A stretch of DNA of 64,000 nt, taken from NCBI GenBank assembly GCA_963966185.1, contig CAWZYM010000232.1, positions 496,001 through 560,000 of the forward strand, in the 5' to 3' direction. Of this stretch, positions 11,920 through 45,733 are shown piece after piece. Position 1 is the first letter of the stretch, and every line of letters begins with the position of its first letter. Origin of the DNA: Rhabditoides inermis (Eukaryota > Nematoda > Chromadorea > Rhabditida > Rhabditidae). The notes beneath the pieces are model-generated. The model was not told the origin of the DNA, did no database searches, and was given only the letters and a program-made list of their open reading frames with translations. A program made the translations under genes and the position numbers.

Positions 11920-12239
11920 CAGTTGGAGTCGAAATAACATCACATGGAATAATAACATGACATGGAATACTTAATTTCTTCAAAATAAATACGGTACGAA
12001 GTCTGATTACATATACATACGGTAATTGGGAACGAATGTTCGTTTGTTTAAGTTGAAATCTCGTCTCGCGATGTAACAAAATGCAAATAAAAGTTTATGT
12101 GCGTTGTTAACAAAGTGTATCGCTATTCCTTTCTCGCTATCATTTTTCGGACAAGATTCAAGATGGTTTGATGCGTTTGATGTTCGTTCGCCGAGCGAGA
12201 TACTTTTTCCAACTCGAACCTACCGACATCAAAACAGCT

Positions 12240-12251
12240 GCTGACGTCAGC
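12240..12251. promoter_or_regulatory. CRE/ATF-type palindrome upstream of repeat gene 1
   Basis: GCTGACGTCAGC is a perfect 12-base palindrome containing TGACGTCA, the CREB/ATF bZIP consensus. It lies about 285 bases upstream of the start codon at 12536. Function is inferred from the motif only. Confidence 0.35.
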
Positions 12252-12494
12252 TCAGCAATATGAAGGAAACCAGTTCACAATCACGAAATAATACAATTAC
12301 ATACCTCGAATAAACATTTGTTTCATTTATTATGGTTTATATGATATAATCAGTGTTCAAATAAAATAGAAAACCGATCCTAACTGGCATGTCAGAAAAT
12401 CTCCCCAGTCCGAACGTTACACCATCAGGTCACGAGAAAAAAGAGTCTTCGATTCGAGCGACCGGCTCTTTCGAAAAAGACATGGTTAGACTAG

Positions 12495-12502
12495 TATAAA
12501 AG
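12495..12502 (+). promoter_or_regulatory. TATA box of repeat gene 1
   Basis: TATAAAAG lies 36-41 bases upstream of the ATG. All four members of this gene family have a TATA element at nearly the same distance. Confidence 0.7.
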
Positions 12503-12535
12503 GGGAGCAGACTGAACTGAGAGCATTATCGAAAG

Positions 12536-13451
12536 ATGAAGTTCACCTACGCCGTCCTCGCCCTCGCCGCTTCGGGTGAGTAATCTCAACATACACATTT
12601 ATACAACATCAAAATGATAACTTTCAGCTGGAGCCAGCCCTATTGTCAAGCGCAACGCTTACGGAGACGAGGCCGTCACCCCCGCCGCTGTCGCTGCCCC
12701 GGCCGCACCCGCCCCTGCCCCAGTTGAGGTTGCGGCTCCCGTTGTTGAGCAGGCTCCTGCCTGCGCCCCGGCCCCCGCTGCCGCTCCGTCGGGATACCGC
12801 GCCAAGCGCAACACCTACGGAGACGAGCCCGTGGCTCCTGCTGCTGCCCCTGCCGCTGCCGCTGAGCCCGCTACCGCACCCGCTCCCGTCGAGGAGGCTG
12901 CCGCTCCCGTTGAGCAGGCCCCCGCTTGCGCCCCGGCTGCTCCCGCCACCGAGTCCGGATACCGCGCCAAGCGCAACACCTACGGAGACGAGCCCGTGGC
13001 TCCTGCTGCTGCCCCTGCCGCTGCCGCTGAGCCCGCTGCCGCCCCCGCTCCCGTCGAGGAGGCTGCCGCTCCCGTTGAGCAGGCCCCCGCTTGCGCCCCG
13101 GCTGCTCCCGCCACCGAGTCCGGATACCGCGCCAAGCGCAACACCTACGGAGACGAGCCTGTGGCTCCTGCTGCTGCCCCCGTTGCCGAGGATGCTCCCC
13201 ACTCTGAGGACCCCGTTCCCGTTGAGGAGACCGCTGCCCCCGTTGAGCAGGCCCCGGCTGCTGAGGCTGCTGCCCCCGTTGCCGAGTCTGGATACCGCGC
13301 CAAGCGCAACACCTACGGAGACGAGCCCGTAGCTCCTGCCGCTGCTCCCGCTGCCGCCCCCGCTCCCGTCGAGGAGGCCGCTGCCCCCGTGGAGCAGGCG
13401 CCTGCTTGCGAGGCCGCTGCCCCTGTTGCCGAGTCCGGATACCGCGCGTAG
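12536..13451 (+). CDS. secreted RAKR-repeat Ala/Pro-rich polyprotein, copy 1
   Basis: Two exons, 12536-12575 and 12628-13451, encode 287 residues. Exon 1 plus the first codons of exon 2 form a signal peptide (MKFTYAVLALAAS/AGA) followed by SPIVKR. The rest is a tandem array of units of about 50-60 residues. Each begins NAYGDE or NTYGDE, runs through Ala/Pro/Val/Glu-rich sequence with usually one Cys (EQAPACAP), and ends SGYRAKR. RAKR fits the furin consensus R-x-K/R-R. The last unit ends exactly at SGYRA and a stop, where trimmed internal units would end. This suggests secretion and cleavage into repeated peptides; a structural (cuticle or mucus) role is the alternative. It is not a named family that I recognise. 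The frame is intact, and AATAAA follows at about 13485. Confidence 0.85.
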
Positions 13452-13747
13452 ATGACTTCTTCATTTCATAAACAAATAATTGAGAATAAAAGTTTATAAT
13501 TTTAATTTGTTTCATTTTTTTCCGATCAAAATGTTTCCATCATCATTTCCTATTTTTGCCTCTCATAGCTTTTTCTTGACTCACATTGATCGAGCGGGAG
13601 ACACAAGAGAGCACAAGCCGGTATGCAACGCTAAGCAAGTGTGTTCCTACGCACAACAACATATAGTCGGATTGTTATATCTCAACATTGTACACTGAAG
13701 AAGCCAGTGGAGCTAGATGTGCTCTGTCTTCGATCTCCTAACCACTG

Positions 13748-13830
13748 CCTCTATGGCGCAGTGGTAGTGCGCGCCTCCAGCGCACAATCGCCGCGACCTG
13801 TCCATGGGTTCGATTCCTACTCATGGAAGC
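13748..13830 (+). pseudogene. tRNA-like sequence (tRNA relic or SINE head)
   Basis: A Pol III A-box-like TGGCGCAGTGGTAG and a perfect B box, GGTTCGATTCC, are spaced as in a tRNA. However, the anticodon loop lacks T33, and the acceptor and T stems do not pair properly. It is therefore a degenerate tRNA or the head of a tRNA-derived SINE, not a working tRNA gene. Confidence 0.45.
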
Positions 13831-14620
13831 GTTTTGGATGTCGTTTGAAGGCATACACGTTGTGTTGCACTAAACTGCACAACACGTGAAATGTCACTGA
13901 TGGCATATGGGATCCAATCCGACTATAAATAAAACAAAACAGTTTGTCATTAGCACATTATTAAAGAGGGCGAGCAGCAGTTGATCCCCGGATTGTTGCA
14001 TCATGTTTCTCAAACATGATGCAAGAGCTATTCCCAATCGAACGTTGCAACATACTGAAATTCCGAAATTGCTCGTTATTCATGAAAATTGTGATTGCGC
14101 GAGATATTGTAGTGAGCGGAGAGAGCTCAGACGAAAAAATGCGGGAAACTGAACAGCATTGACAGGGTACGCAACAGCGAGAGCACGCCCGGCGTAAATT
14201 ATTACCGGTTATCGATTAGTTCTGTATTCGGTTCATAAGTTTTTTAATATAAAAACAACGATTTGATTGCCGAAAGGATTATAGAAATTATACTTCAGTA
14301 GCCCCACAGGCAGACGTATGGTTATGGTTTGAAACTTTTCGGCGTGAATAAATACTATACATTCACTTACATTCCTGGTGTTCGATGTTTACTACGCAAA
14401 CAGACTTTTCGCATTTCCGTCTGATGAATTACATACCTGAATGTGCATGACCATCCTTAGCATTTTCTTTTCCTTCTGATGATACGCAGTACTAACTAGA
14501 GACAACGGAGAATCGGAGAATCAGACGACATATGAGTATAGCTCGTTCTCTGTTTGCGTGTTTTAATATAGATGAAGAAGTTTCGGGAGCAAAACCGTAG
14601 ATAAATGGTTGTTGAAAAGG

Positions 14621-14628
14621 TATATAAA
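14621..14628 (+). promoter_or_regulatory. TATA box of repeat gene 2
   Basis: TATATAAA lies 35-42 bases upstream of the ATG at 14663, matching the spacing in the other three family members. Confidence 0.7.
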
Positions 14629-14662
14629 CTGGAAGGAAAGTTATGAGTTCATTCCAACAGCA

Positions 14663-16083
14663 ATGAAGTTCACTTACGCCGTACTTGCTCTCGCTGCTTC
14701 TGGTGAGTTCTGAAGATTATAGTTATGGTTTTCAAGTGAATATTTTCAGCTGGAGCCAGCCCCATTGTTAAGCGCAACGCTTATGGAGATGAGGCGGTAA
14801 CCCCCGCTGCTGTAGCTGCCTCTGTCTCCGTGCCTGCTCCTGCCGAGCTTCCTGCGCATGTAGTTGCTCAGCCTACTTATGAGGCTCCAGCAGCCCCCGT
14901 TGCTGAGTCCGGCTACCGCGCCAAGCGCAACACTTACGGAGACGAGCCTGTGGCTCCCGCTTCTGTACCGGTTGCGGAAGAGGCTGCCCCCGCTGCCGCC
15001 CCGGCTCCCGTGGAGGAGGCCGCTGCCCCCGTTGAGCAGGCCCCGGCTGCTGAGGCTGCTGCCCCCATTGCTGAGTCCGGCTACCGCGCCAAGCGCAACA
15101 CTTACGGAGACGAGCCTGTGGCTCCCGCGGCTGCCGCCGTTGCGGAGGAGGCTGCCCCCGCTGCCGCCCCGGCTCCCGTGGAGGAGGCCGCAGCCCCCGT
15201 TGAGCAGGCTCCGGCTGCTGAGGCCGCTGCCCCCGTTGCTGAGTCCGGCTACCGCGCCAAGCGCAACACTTACGGAGACGAGCCTGTGGCTCCCGCTTCT
15301 GCCCCGGTTGCGGAGGAGGCTGCCCCCGCTGCCGCCCCGGCTCCCGTGGAGGAGGCCGCAGCCCCCGTTGAGCAGGCCCCGGCTGCTGAGGCCGCTGCCC
15401 CCGTTGCCGAGTCTGGATACCGCGCCAAGCGCAACACCTACGAAGACGAGCCTGTGGCTCCCGCTTCTGCCCCGGTTGCGGAGGAGGCTGCCCCCGCTGC
15501 CGCCCCGGCTCCCGTGGAGGAGGCCGCAGCCCCCGTTGAGCAGGCCCCGGCTGCTGAGGCCGCTGCCCCCGTTGCCGAGTCTGGATACCGCGCCAAGCGC
15601 AACACCTACGAAGACGAGCCTGTGGCTCCCGCTGCTGCCCCGGTTGCGGAGGAGGCTGCTCCCGCTGCCGTCCCGGCTCCCGTGGAAAAGGACGCTGCCC
15701 ACGTTGAGCAGGTCCCGGCTGCTGAGGCTGCTGCCCCCGTTGCCGAGTCTGGATACCGCGCCAAGCGCAACACCTACGGAGACGAGCCTGTGGCTCCCGC
15801 TGCTGCCCCGGTTGCGGAGGAGGCTGCTCCCGCTGCCGTCCCGGCTCCCGTGGAAGAGGCCGCTGCCCCCGTTGAGCAGGCCCCGGCTGCTGAGGCTGCT
15901 GCCCCCGTTGCCGAGTCTGGATACCGCGCCAAGCGCAACACCTACGGAGACGAGCCTGTGGCTCCCGCGGCGGCCGCCGTTGCGGAGGAGGCTGCCCCCG
16001 CTGAGGAAGCCGCCGCGTCCGTCGACCAGGCTCCCTCATGCGCAGCCCCCGAGCCCGCCACCGACTCCGGATACCGCATGTAA
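14663..16083 (+). CDS. secreted RAKR-repeat Ala/Pro-rich polyprotein, copy 2
   Basis: Two exons, 14663-14702 and 14750-16083, encode 457 residues. The signal peptide has the same residues as copy 1, and the intron is at the same codon and phase. After SPIVKR there are seven SGYRAKRNTY(G/E)DEPVAP junctions. The intervening spacers alternate APVAEEAAPAAAPAPVEE, AAAPVEQAPAAE and AAAPVAE. The terminal unit ends SGYRM then TAA. Most internal units lack the single Cys seen in copy 1; only the first, PTYEAPAAP, and the last, PSCAAPEP, deviate. Two units carry YEDE instead of YGDE. One unit has local substitutions (EKDAAHVEQV). Spacers are almost identical in nucleotide sequence, suggesting recent expansion or gene conversion. 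Probably secreted and processed at RAKR. Confidence 0.87.
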
Positions 16084-16256
16084 ATGCCCTGCTCTTTAAT
16101 GCAACTGACATTGACCCTATTTCAACTCAGCGATAAACACTGTTTTCTTCATATTTTTTTCTTTTTATTATCCACACATTACTTACATACAGATCTGTAA
16201 TTGGAGATGCAAATGACAATATTTATCATAAATTAGCTGGTCGGATGGTCGGGCGT

Positions 16257-16967
16257 CTAGTGCTGGTCCTCGGCGCGGAACACGTAGCACGTCTGCTCGG
16301 GGGTTCCATCGACACAGAAGTGGTCGGCCGACGACGAAAACTTCTGCTCGGCTCCGGTAGCGCAGGCGACCAGGTAGCGGTTCTCGGGGTACTTGGCCTT
16401 GAGCGCGGCGGCGATGTTGTCGCGAGACTCGGAGGGCGCGTTGCGCAGTCCGTCGAAAATCACCTTGCGCAGCTCGGGGTCCGTGCAAGTTCCGTCGCCC
16501 TCGACCTCCCTCTTCTTCCTGCCTCCGCAGCCGCAAGACGGGGGCGGGCAGCAAGTCTGAAAAAGTATTAGTGCACGAAAAGCAGACACATAATATTGTC
16601 TATTGACTGCAAACAAACGTTACGTTTACCTTGATGGTGGGCACGGAGAAGGAGATGCGCTGGCAGGCAAGCTTGAAAGTGGGGATCTTGGGCAGACAAG
16701 ATGTGTCTCCGCCGCCGCATCCTCCACCGCATCCGCCTCCGCAGCCACCGCCGCCCATCGGGAAGAGGAACTGCTGCGAGATGGCCACACAGCCGAACAC
16801 AGCAACCAACGTCAGCCACTTCTAAACACACAAACAGTTTGATTAGCAAAGCAAGTTTGAAGAATAGTGAAAATAACGAGTATATTGTCAAAACTGTACT
16901 TGTACAAACACATCTTGAGAAGAATGGGTTTTTCAAAGATGTGTTATGAATAAAGCGACTTACCATG
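16257..16967 (-). CDS. ground-like domain secreted protein (grl family)
   Basis: Three exons encode 164 residues: an ATG-only exon at 16965-16967, 16630-16821 and 16257-16556. A signal peptide (MKWLTLVAVFGCVAIS) is followed by a GGGCGGGCGGGC-type Gly/Cys repeat and a conserved Cys-containing stretch. Then come CCPPPSCGCGG and a dibasic RKKREV site. The C-terminal ~80 residues fit the ground-like (GRD) domain of nematode hedgehog-related proteins. Visible marks are an N-terminal Cys, ELRKVIF, SRDNI, a core containing VACATG, DHFCV, and the final TCYVF. Such proteins are secreted by epidermal and support cells and act in cuticle or apical matrix biology. It converges on repeat gene 2, with stops 173 bases apart. 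A minus-strand AATAAA lies near 16164-16170. Confidence 0.85.
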
Positions 16968-17702
16968 TCGATTGGTTGAGGGTAGACACTAATTGTGGCC
17001 GGCTTCCTGTTGGCTTATAAGCGCCGGCTGCGGCAGGGGCGGCCGCCGCGCGGGCAACCGGTTGCGACGCGTCGAGACAGTTGCACACCTCGAGGATACC
17101 AGTTCATACCGAGACTTCCCCGGATAAAGTGATTGTTAGAACGGCTCGTTTCAGCTCGCCAATGACGTCATTCGATTAATCACGCTGTTTTCTGAAAATA
17201 ATTCATAACTGAATAGAAGTTGATCACTGTGAGACTATAATGACATGATAAAGCGGTGGCTATGGGATACCGCGATACCAGTTGTGATATGATCAAGTGA
17301 TGTTATTTGGGAAGCGCGCGGCTATCGCATCATTCACTTGTTGCATAAAGTAGCCGACGTTGCGTAATAAACACGTAGTGTCTTGCGCGCATAAGCGTAT
17401 CATGGAGAGTAACAAATGAATCAGTTTTTGAAACACATTACTTCTAAGTCTAAGTTTTCTTCAAATGTTCCTAAAGTCACAACTCTCCTGACTCATGAAC
17501 AACAAGTAATTTTACAAAATGTTTTACATACTGTAGTTTTTTGTGTCATCTCAGAGAGGCACTCTGAGAAGGGGAATGGGATGGAATTATCCATGGCAGC
17601 GGGCGCTTTGTGGCATATCTCGTGCGTGGCAGCGCAGTGCCCATAGCAGCTAGCCGATCCCACATAGATACCATCCTCACTCTTCCCACAACCGTCATCC
17701 CG
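16968..17702. other. divergent promoter region, ground-like gene / polycystin-like gene
   Basis: Intergenic between two genes transcribed in opposite directions. It holds the CRE palindrome at 17161-17172. No exon was found. Confidence 0.5.
17161..17172. promoter_or_regulatory. CRE/ATF-type palindrome
   Basis: AATGACGTCATT is a perfect 12-base palindrome about 195 bases upstream of the ground-like gene's start and 530 bases upstream of the polycystin-like start. Confidence 0.35.
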
Positions 17703-39646
<21,944 letters not shown>

Positions 39647-40849
39647 TCTTCAACCATCAACGATCTTTATATTGGCTTTCTATCGCGCTTTATCTAATAT
39701 CATGCACCAGTTATGTCCTGTCCTGTACCATATTATGTCCATTTATGTTACATGTATTCTTATACACATTAACGGGATAAACGCTTGGGGTTTCACTTTG
39801 TCGATGGTGGTTTTGGTTTGGTTCCCACCGGCCACAAGCATTGATCCGTCTCACTAGGTCCACTAGGTGGCTGCTTTGCCACACCAGATGCGATGCGAAT
39901 TCGATTAGTGCATTAATTGGTGGAATGAGGAGTATATGTTGAACAGAAGGCAGTCGGCGGAGCAGACGGAGCAGACGGGAGGAGGAGGAGGAGCAGACGG
40001 GCAGCGGCGGCGCAGCAGAAACACCATAAGGTAGCCACGCGATTGAGCAGTCTGTAACGCGGATCGTGTTGTTTCAAGCAACATCCTGTGTGACTACAGC
40101 CGTAGGGCTACACATCCAGGCATGCTGCTCTCGGCTCGCGGTAGTGTGGGATGGATAGACAGCTGAAACGTATCTGCCAGCTGAAAGCGTGCAGGTGCCT
40201 CTCTCCCTCTATATTCATCTGCCGTCGTCGTCCTCATATCGTCCGGAGCCTCTGCGACATCTGCGCACCTCAGCCGAACAGGTGAGATCCACGAGGCGAG
40301 AGGTGGGCGAGAGAGCGCGGGCAGAGGAGAGGGCCAGACAGTGGCGAGTTGGCTTTGTGGATGAGCAGATGCTAATTTGTGTGAGGCGGCTGCTTGTGTG
40401 AATGGAAAGAGATGGGAAAGTGACGACACGCCTGTTGAACCGAAACACAATAAGTCACTTACTTCTGCCTTTCTGATTTTGAATACTTTTTTGTGAAATT
40501 CTTTATGGATACAATTATAACGTGCAACGTATACGGTCACTGTCCACAATAAACACTTTTGAAACAGATATGGAAAAGACAAGACATGTAATGAAGCCGA
40601 ATCTAAGTGAGTGAAACGCCGCATTACGCCATCAGCCATTCCTCCACGCGCGCCCCTCATTTGCATATGATGAACACCCGCGCTCGCTCAGGAATCGATG
40701 CCCTCTCGGCCCCCTTCAGATAGCATCTGCCGCCCCCGCACAACGAACACTATATAGAATTGAACACATTTATTAGAGAGTATGAGTCGACAGTTAGAAT
40801 TCTGGTATGTACAAGCAACCCGTTGCGTGAGAGAGATGAAAGAGGAAGT
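39647..40849. other. intergenic, no gene seen
   Basis: Convergent spacer between the polycystin-like gene and the first helix-loop-helix gene. It contains an ATTTGCATA octamer near 40660 and a minus-strand AATAAA (plus TTTATT) near 40770. Confidence 0.5.
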
Positions 40850-41334
40850 TCACATGGAACGCTCGGATTCGACGTCGCTTGTGTCGGAGGCGGACAGAGA
40901 GGCGATCAACTCGTCGATCCCAGAATCAGCCTGGCCAGTCTGACCCAGTTGAGCCTGGAAGAACAGGGGTAAACAACGTGTAAACAAACAGGGAACAAAG
41001 AAATGCATGAAGAAACGGTGGAAACACAAGGTAAACAATACACACCTGGAGGTGGCGGATGTAGTCGATGACGGAATGGACGAGCTCGAGTTGCTGTTCG
41101 GCCTCGGAGCCGGCGTTCTCGGAGCAACCGACGAGACGACGCAGCTGAGCTTCCACCTACAAGCAACACAATGAGGGAATGCACATGGATTGCAATGAGT
41201 GAGCACACGAAACAACGCCTCACCTTCTTCTTTTCCTTTCGCTCCTCGGAGGAAGAGGCCTTGCGGACGCGTCCCTGGGGCGACATCTTCGGGGAGTCCT
41301 TTCGGGTGACACGGGGGAGCTGGATAGCCTTCAT
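40850..41334 (-). CDS. Id-like helix-loop-helix protein A
   Basis: Three exons, 41224-41334, 41046-41156 and 40850-40954, encode 108 residues. A basic N-terminal part (SPQGRVRKASSSEERKEKKK) leads into helix 1 (VEAQLRRLVGCSE), a loop, and helix 2 (QLELVHSVIDYIRHLQAQL). The helix 2 sequence closely resembles the VIDYIxDLQ of Id/Extramacrochaetae proteins. The basic residues do not form the E-R-x-R pattern of DNA-binding bHLH proteins. It therefore most likely heterodimerises with bHLH factors and blocks them. The tail is Ser/Asp-rich (SLSASDTSDVESE). A related gene lies at 47204-47701 on the same strand, and the upstream DNA is rich in E-boxes. Confidence 0.75.
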
Positions 41335-43896
41335 AGCGGGGGGAGGAGTGAGTGGGGCGAGTGCGCGGCGGCAGACTGACCGACCCGGGGGGCGGGCCGC
41401 CACAGCTGCTGCCAGGGGGCGGGGCCTCCGAGGGGGGCACACCTGCAGCCTCACTCACAGCCGCCGGCACACACACCCCGGATATCAACGGGATATCGGA
41501 TATGAGGAGGGGAGTCTGGTCCACCTGCCCCCAGGCGACGTAGCCTGGAGGGGGATTCTGGATGACGGTTGGGGTAATGGCGGGAGCATGTGTGTCGGTT
41601 GAAAGAGGGGGGCACAAGTTGGGCCCAGCTGATCGTTCGCCCCCATATGGGCGAATGCGGACGTCGGCCGCAGCTGAGCTTCGCAATCTCGAAGAGTCAG
41701 CTGCGCCACACAGACTGCCTCTGTCAACCACACACACACTAATTACACAAACACACACAACCGCCAATTCGTCACTCTCACACAGCCTACACATCTTCTC
41801 TTTTGTACATATTTTCACTTTTTAAAACTGTAAATCAACGGTTTTTCTTCGAATTTTCAGTTCACAGTCCGTATTTCAGTGTAATACAGATATTCGTCTG
41901 GCGACGAATCTGGCGAACAGCTGATTGGAACAGCTGATGAAGCGGGCGCAGATGCCTGAGGGCACAAATGAGGCGGCAGCCGGCGGCGGCAGCGGCGGGT
42001 GGATGGCAGATGCCTGGATGCGAGTCCAGATGCCTCCTGCAAGCCATGTGCGATGGAAACGAGAAGGGCACGTGTGCGTCTGTCTAGGAGTGTACGCACC
42101 TACACAAACAGCTCATGCCAACATCCGAACCGAACACCCAGAAATTATTTTCGACGACATTCAGACATTCACTCACTTTTTGATGACGGCTAGTTTGTGC
42201 GGCATTCAAGCTGTCATCATTCCGCGTCGTTGTTCGATCAGTTCACTTTTGAAACATTTCACACCGGAAACGCGCTGTTTCACTAGCGGCAACAGCTGAT
42301 CGAACAGCTGATTTCGGGTGCGAATGTGGACGTGAGAGAGTGCAGGTGTCGTGGTTGTCAGCTGCGCATATGGAGCGGCTGCTGCTCCTTCTCCTCCTCC
42401 GCTTCCCCTGCTCCCCTCCAGATGTGCTGTTATGATGATCCGGGGGTTTGCTTTGAATGCGCAATATGGCGTTGTCTGCGACCAGGTGCGAACCCTTCAG
42501 GTGAACATATGGAGACACGGAGAAATAGCATGTGTGTGGATATGTGAGTCACAAATTTGCATATGAAGGGTGCGTAGGTGAATCACAACTCATACATATA
42601 CAAGTACGAGTGGTCGTTCCGTGGGGGAAAAGAATTGCCCTAGAGCTGGCCTTCAGTACTTGCACTTCTTTCTTTGAATCGACGCCATTGCAACAATGTG
42701 AAAGCTCGCGTTTTGGATGTGCGGTGCCGATAAGCAGAGTGGGAGAATGGGAGTAATGCATCGCAGGTGTTGCAGTGTGCTTTGTCGGACGCCGAAGGGA
42801 AGATGTAATGGGATTATAGGCTCGTTAAATGCGTGCACTTGTATGGCGGAGCCCCAGGTGTGTGCACGCTGCCACCTGTACAGTGCAACGCGACCCCAAT
42901 TCAACAAAGAGGCAACGTGAGAATTTTTGAATATCGAAAAGAGGCAAACTGGGGCCTGGGTGACGATGGCTGTGTTGTTCTTCTATGAAATGCCCTGTGG
43001 CGCGATGCGAGTGGATGTAATCCATGAAAATCCCATATCCCATGATTGCACTGAAGAAGAACACAGTTTCGAGCTTCAGGCAAAATACGAGTGGCACGCA
43101 TTCCAAAATCCTATAATTGTTATTTTGGAGTGCTACAGTAACCCCTCGCGCTAAAGTGGCACTCCCATACCCCTTCCCCCTCTATTCTCGCGCTCTCTTT
43201 TGATTTACGCCCTCTTTTGGGTGTGAGATAGTGAGTGGGGGGGATAGGTGGACTCTTGGAGCCAGGTGTGACCACAGGTGGTGTGATATATGTCCGCATC
43301 CCGAGAGAAACACCCAACCACTCCCTATATGTACACCCACTATCAACCCACTCCATCTTTAGAGAATTCAAAGTGCGCTGGTCGTAAATTAGCATACAAC
43401 CTTTGCTCGGTGAAATCTTCCCACGCCCTCGCCTCATTTGCATACAAATCTCTCGGCCGTAATCCACTCGCTCTCTACCTGACTGTATTTGCATATCTCG
43501 AAGGTATTGTGGTGAGACGATCTCTTTATGGATATGGTCAGAGAGTGTGTGCTGGGAACAGCTGTCGCCAAGACAAGGTGTGAGGATAGGGGGTGGACAG
43601 GGGGACCACAGGTGCGACACTAATCCAGGTATCCAGGGTAGATCACGCCGACTGATCTGCCAGATGCTGGCATTGCGTGGGCGACAGATCCGCTAATCGA
43701 ACTTATCTCATGTTACTCCATGACCTAGGTATACTGTAGATGTGGCGACCCTGTTGCATTCAAACTTGCCCGTAAAAGAACTCCAATTTTCTCCGTGTTT
43801 TATGAGCACACCTGTGGCAAGTTACGGTTGACTTGTATATTCCCTGCCTCCTAAATGGCCCGTCCAACTCTAATGGTCGCGTCTTTTGTATGAGGC

Positions 43897-43953
<57 letters not shown>

Positions 43954-45699
43954 GGAGAGAGGTGCGGAGTGACCCTGAGCGGAGATTTGTGTGAGTGGCG
44001 CATTTATTGCCAGTCTCCGCACAAGTAAGTGGATGCACGGGAGAGGAGGATAAAAAGGCGATGAGCACTCGGACAAGAGATCCGCTCAAGGCTATCACTA
44101 ATCTATGCCTCTCCCTCCCCCTCTCTCTTCTCTTTCTCCCCGCATGTGCCGATTCTCCCACGCAGTAAATGATGCTTATCAGTGCTTGTCTGTTTACAGT
44201 CGTCTCTTGTAGTGTGACTCTCCCAGGGGATAATCAGAGGGGGGGGGGGTATTGCACACGCACCTGTGTCGCCCTTCGATGTCTCACGCTGATATCAGCA
44301 CACACATCCCTATGATGTAACCCTGCCTCCCTATCACGTGTCACCCAACACTAATCCACGGTCAAGGTGCGCTCCCAGCGATTCCCCAAATTAGCATATA
44401 TTACGCTGCGGGCGAGCACTCGTTGATTGTACATGGAGGGGCTCTTTATTACGACACCAGCCTGCTAATTGTGCAATATTTATTGTCCGGAGAGCGTGTT
44501 GTGATTGCGAGCTTGATACGCAGTGGGGCGCCATTGTTGGGGGAAAGTATGAGAACAAGTCATTTGACACCTCGGCACAATTATAACTTACCTCTAGCAT
44601 GTCTTTGTGACGTGGCTTGAATGACCCACTTGGCCACTCATGCCTCGCGTCTATCACAAAAACCCCAATCACAGTGTGGCGTTGCGCGCAAATACCCTCC
44701 AATTGCAGGCTGGCCCTGTAATTTCGACAGTTTCATTGCCCGCATCCGATTGCGATCTAACACAAACTCGGGCCGGAGAGTGAGTGCAAAAAAGAGTGGG
44801 TGGAACTGGAATCTATAAAGCGTGGATTGATGGACGGGGATCGATCATCCTAGCTGTCAGTTTACAGTAACCGAGAGGGAGATAGAGAGAGAGAGAGAAA
44901 GAGAGGGAGAAAGAGAGAGACGGGGAGAGAGAGAGAGAGAGAGCGAGAGAGAAAGAGAGGGAGAGAGGGAGATGGAGAGAGATCCTTTTTCACTTGAAAG
45001 GAGCGCACGGTAATCGAATAAGCGTTCCCTGACTGCTGACAGATTCATAGCCCATTTCATCTCATCTCCTATCCAGCTGTGAATCGGCTCTCCTCTTTCT
45101 ACATAACAACACTGGGAACGCTTTTTTGGCTAATCCCAGGTAACGATATCCCGGCTTTGATATCCAACCCGACCCAGTTCACGTCTATTTGGCTTTGATC
45201 TCTCGCAAAACCTGCAATCATCGCACCGGAAATGGCCTGTAATCACGGTCGCGGAACAATAGTTGACCGCAACGACAGGGGGTCTCGCTAAGCCACGTAC
45301 AGTAATCCTGTGTTGCCCTACAGAGTGACATAATGGTGTATACAGGGGCAGAGTGAAGGAGGGGGGAGACATTGGTTGCGCGAGTCTACTCGCTGTCTTG
45401 ATGGATGGAAGTTGAGAGTGGAACACTTCACGTGACAAATCGCCACCGACAGGTGTTCTATTTTCTATTTTGGCGGATTCGCAGTACCGTAGCATCAGGA
45501 GTGGGAGAGTGTGTGGATGTGTTGATGCGTGCTACGCGGGCATTCCCATGGCCTTCCCTCTGTCCATGCCCTTTTGCTTCCCACCCTCCCCTTCTCTCTG
45601 TTCTCTGACTATGGGATGGGGTGCAGCTGCGTTCCCACAGACACGCGCGAGACGCGCACCCCACGCGCATTCCGTGTGATGCCAGCCGGAGGCGGCATG

Positions 45700-45733
<34 letters not shown>

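Larger units (their letters stand above)
13452..14662. other. intergenic between repeat genes 1 and 2
   Basis: Contains the 3' end of repeat gene 1, a tRNA-like sequence at about 13748-13830, and the promoter of repeat gene 2. No other exon is supported. Confidence 0.5.

Noticed and set aside
12624..15702. Long antisense open frames (Gly/Ser-rich) across the repeat genes on the minus strand
   Set aside because: They arise because the GCC/GCT/CCC-rich sense codons read as GGC/AGC/GGG on the other strand. The sense strand has a signal peptide, a conserved intron and a TATA box; the antisense frames have none of these.
40094..40666. A 190-codon minus-strand frame
   Set aside because: No coherent splice sites, signal or domain; composition changes along it and it lies in motif-rich spacer DNA.
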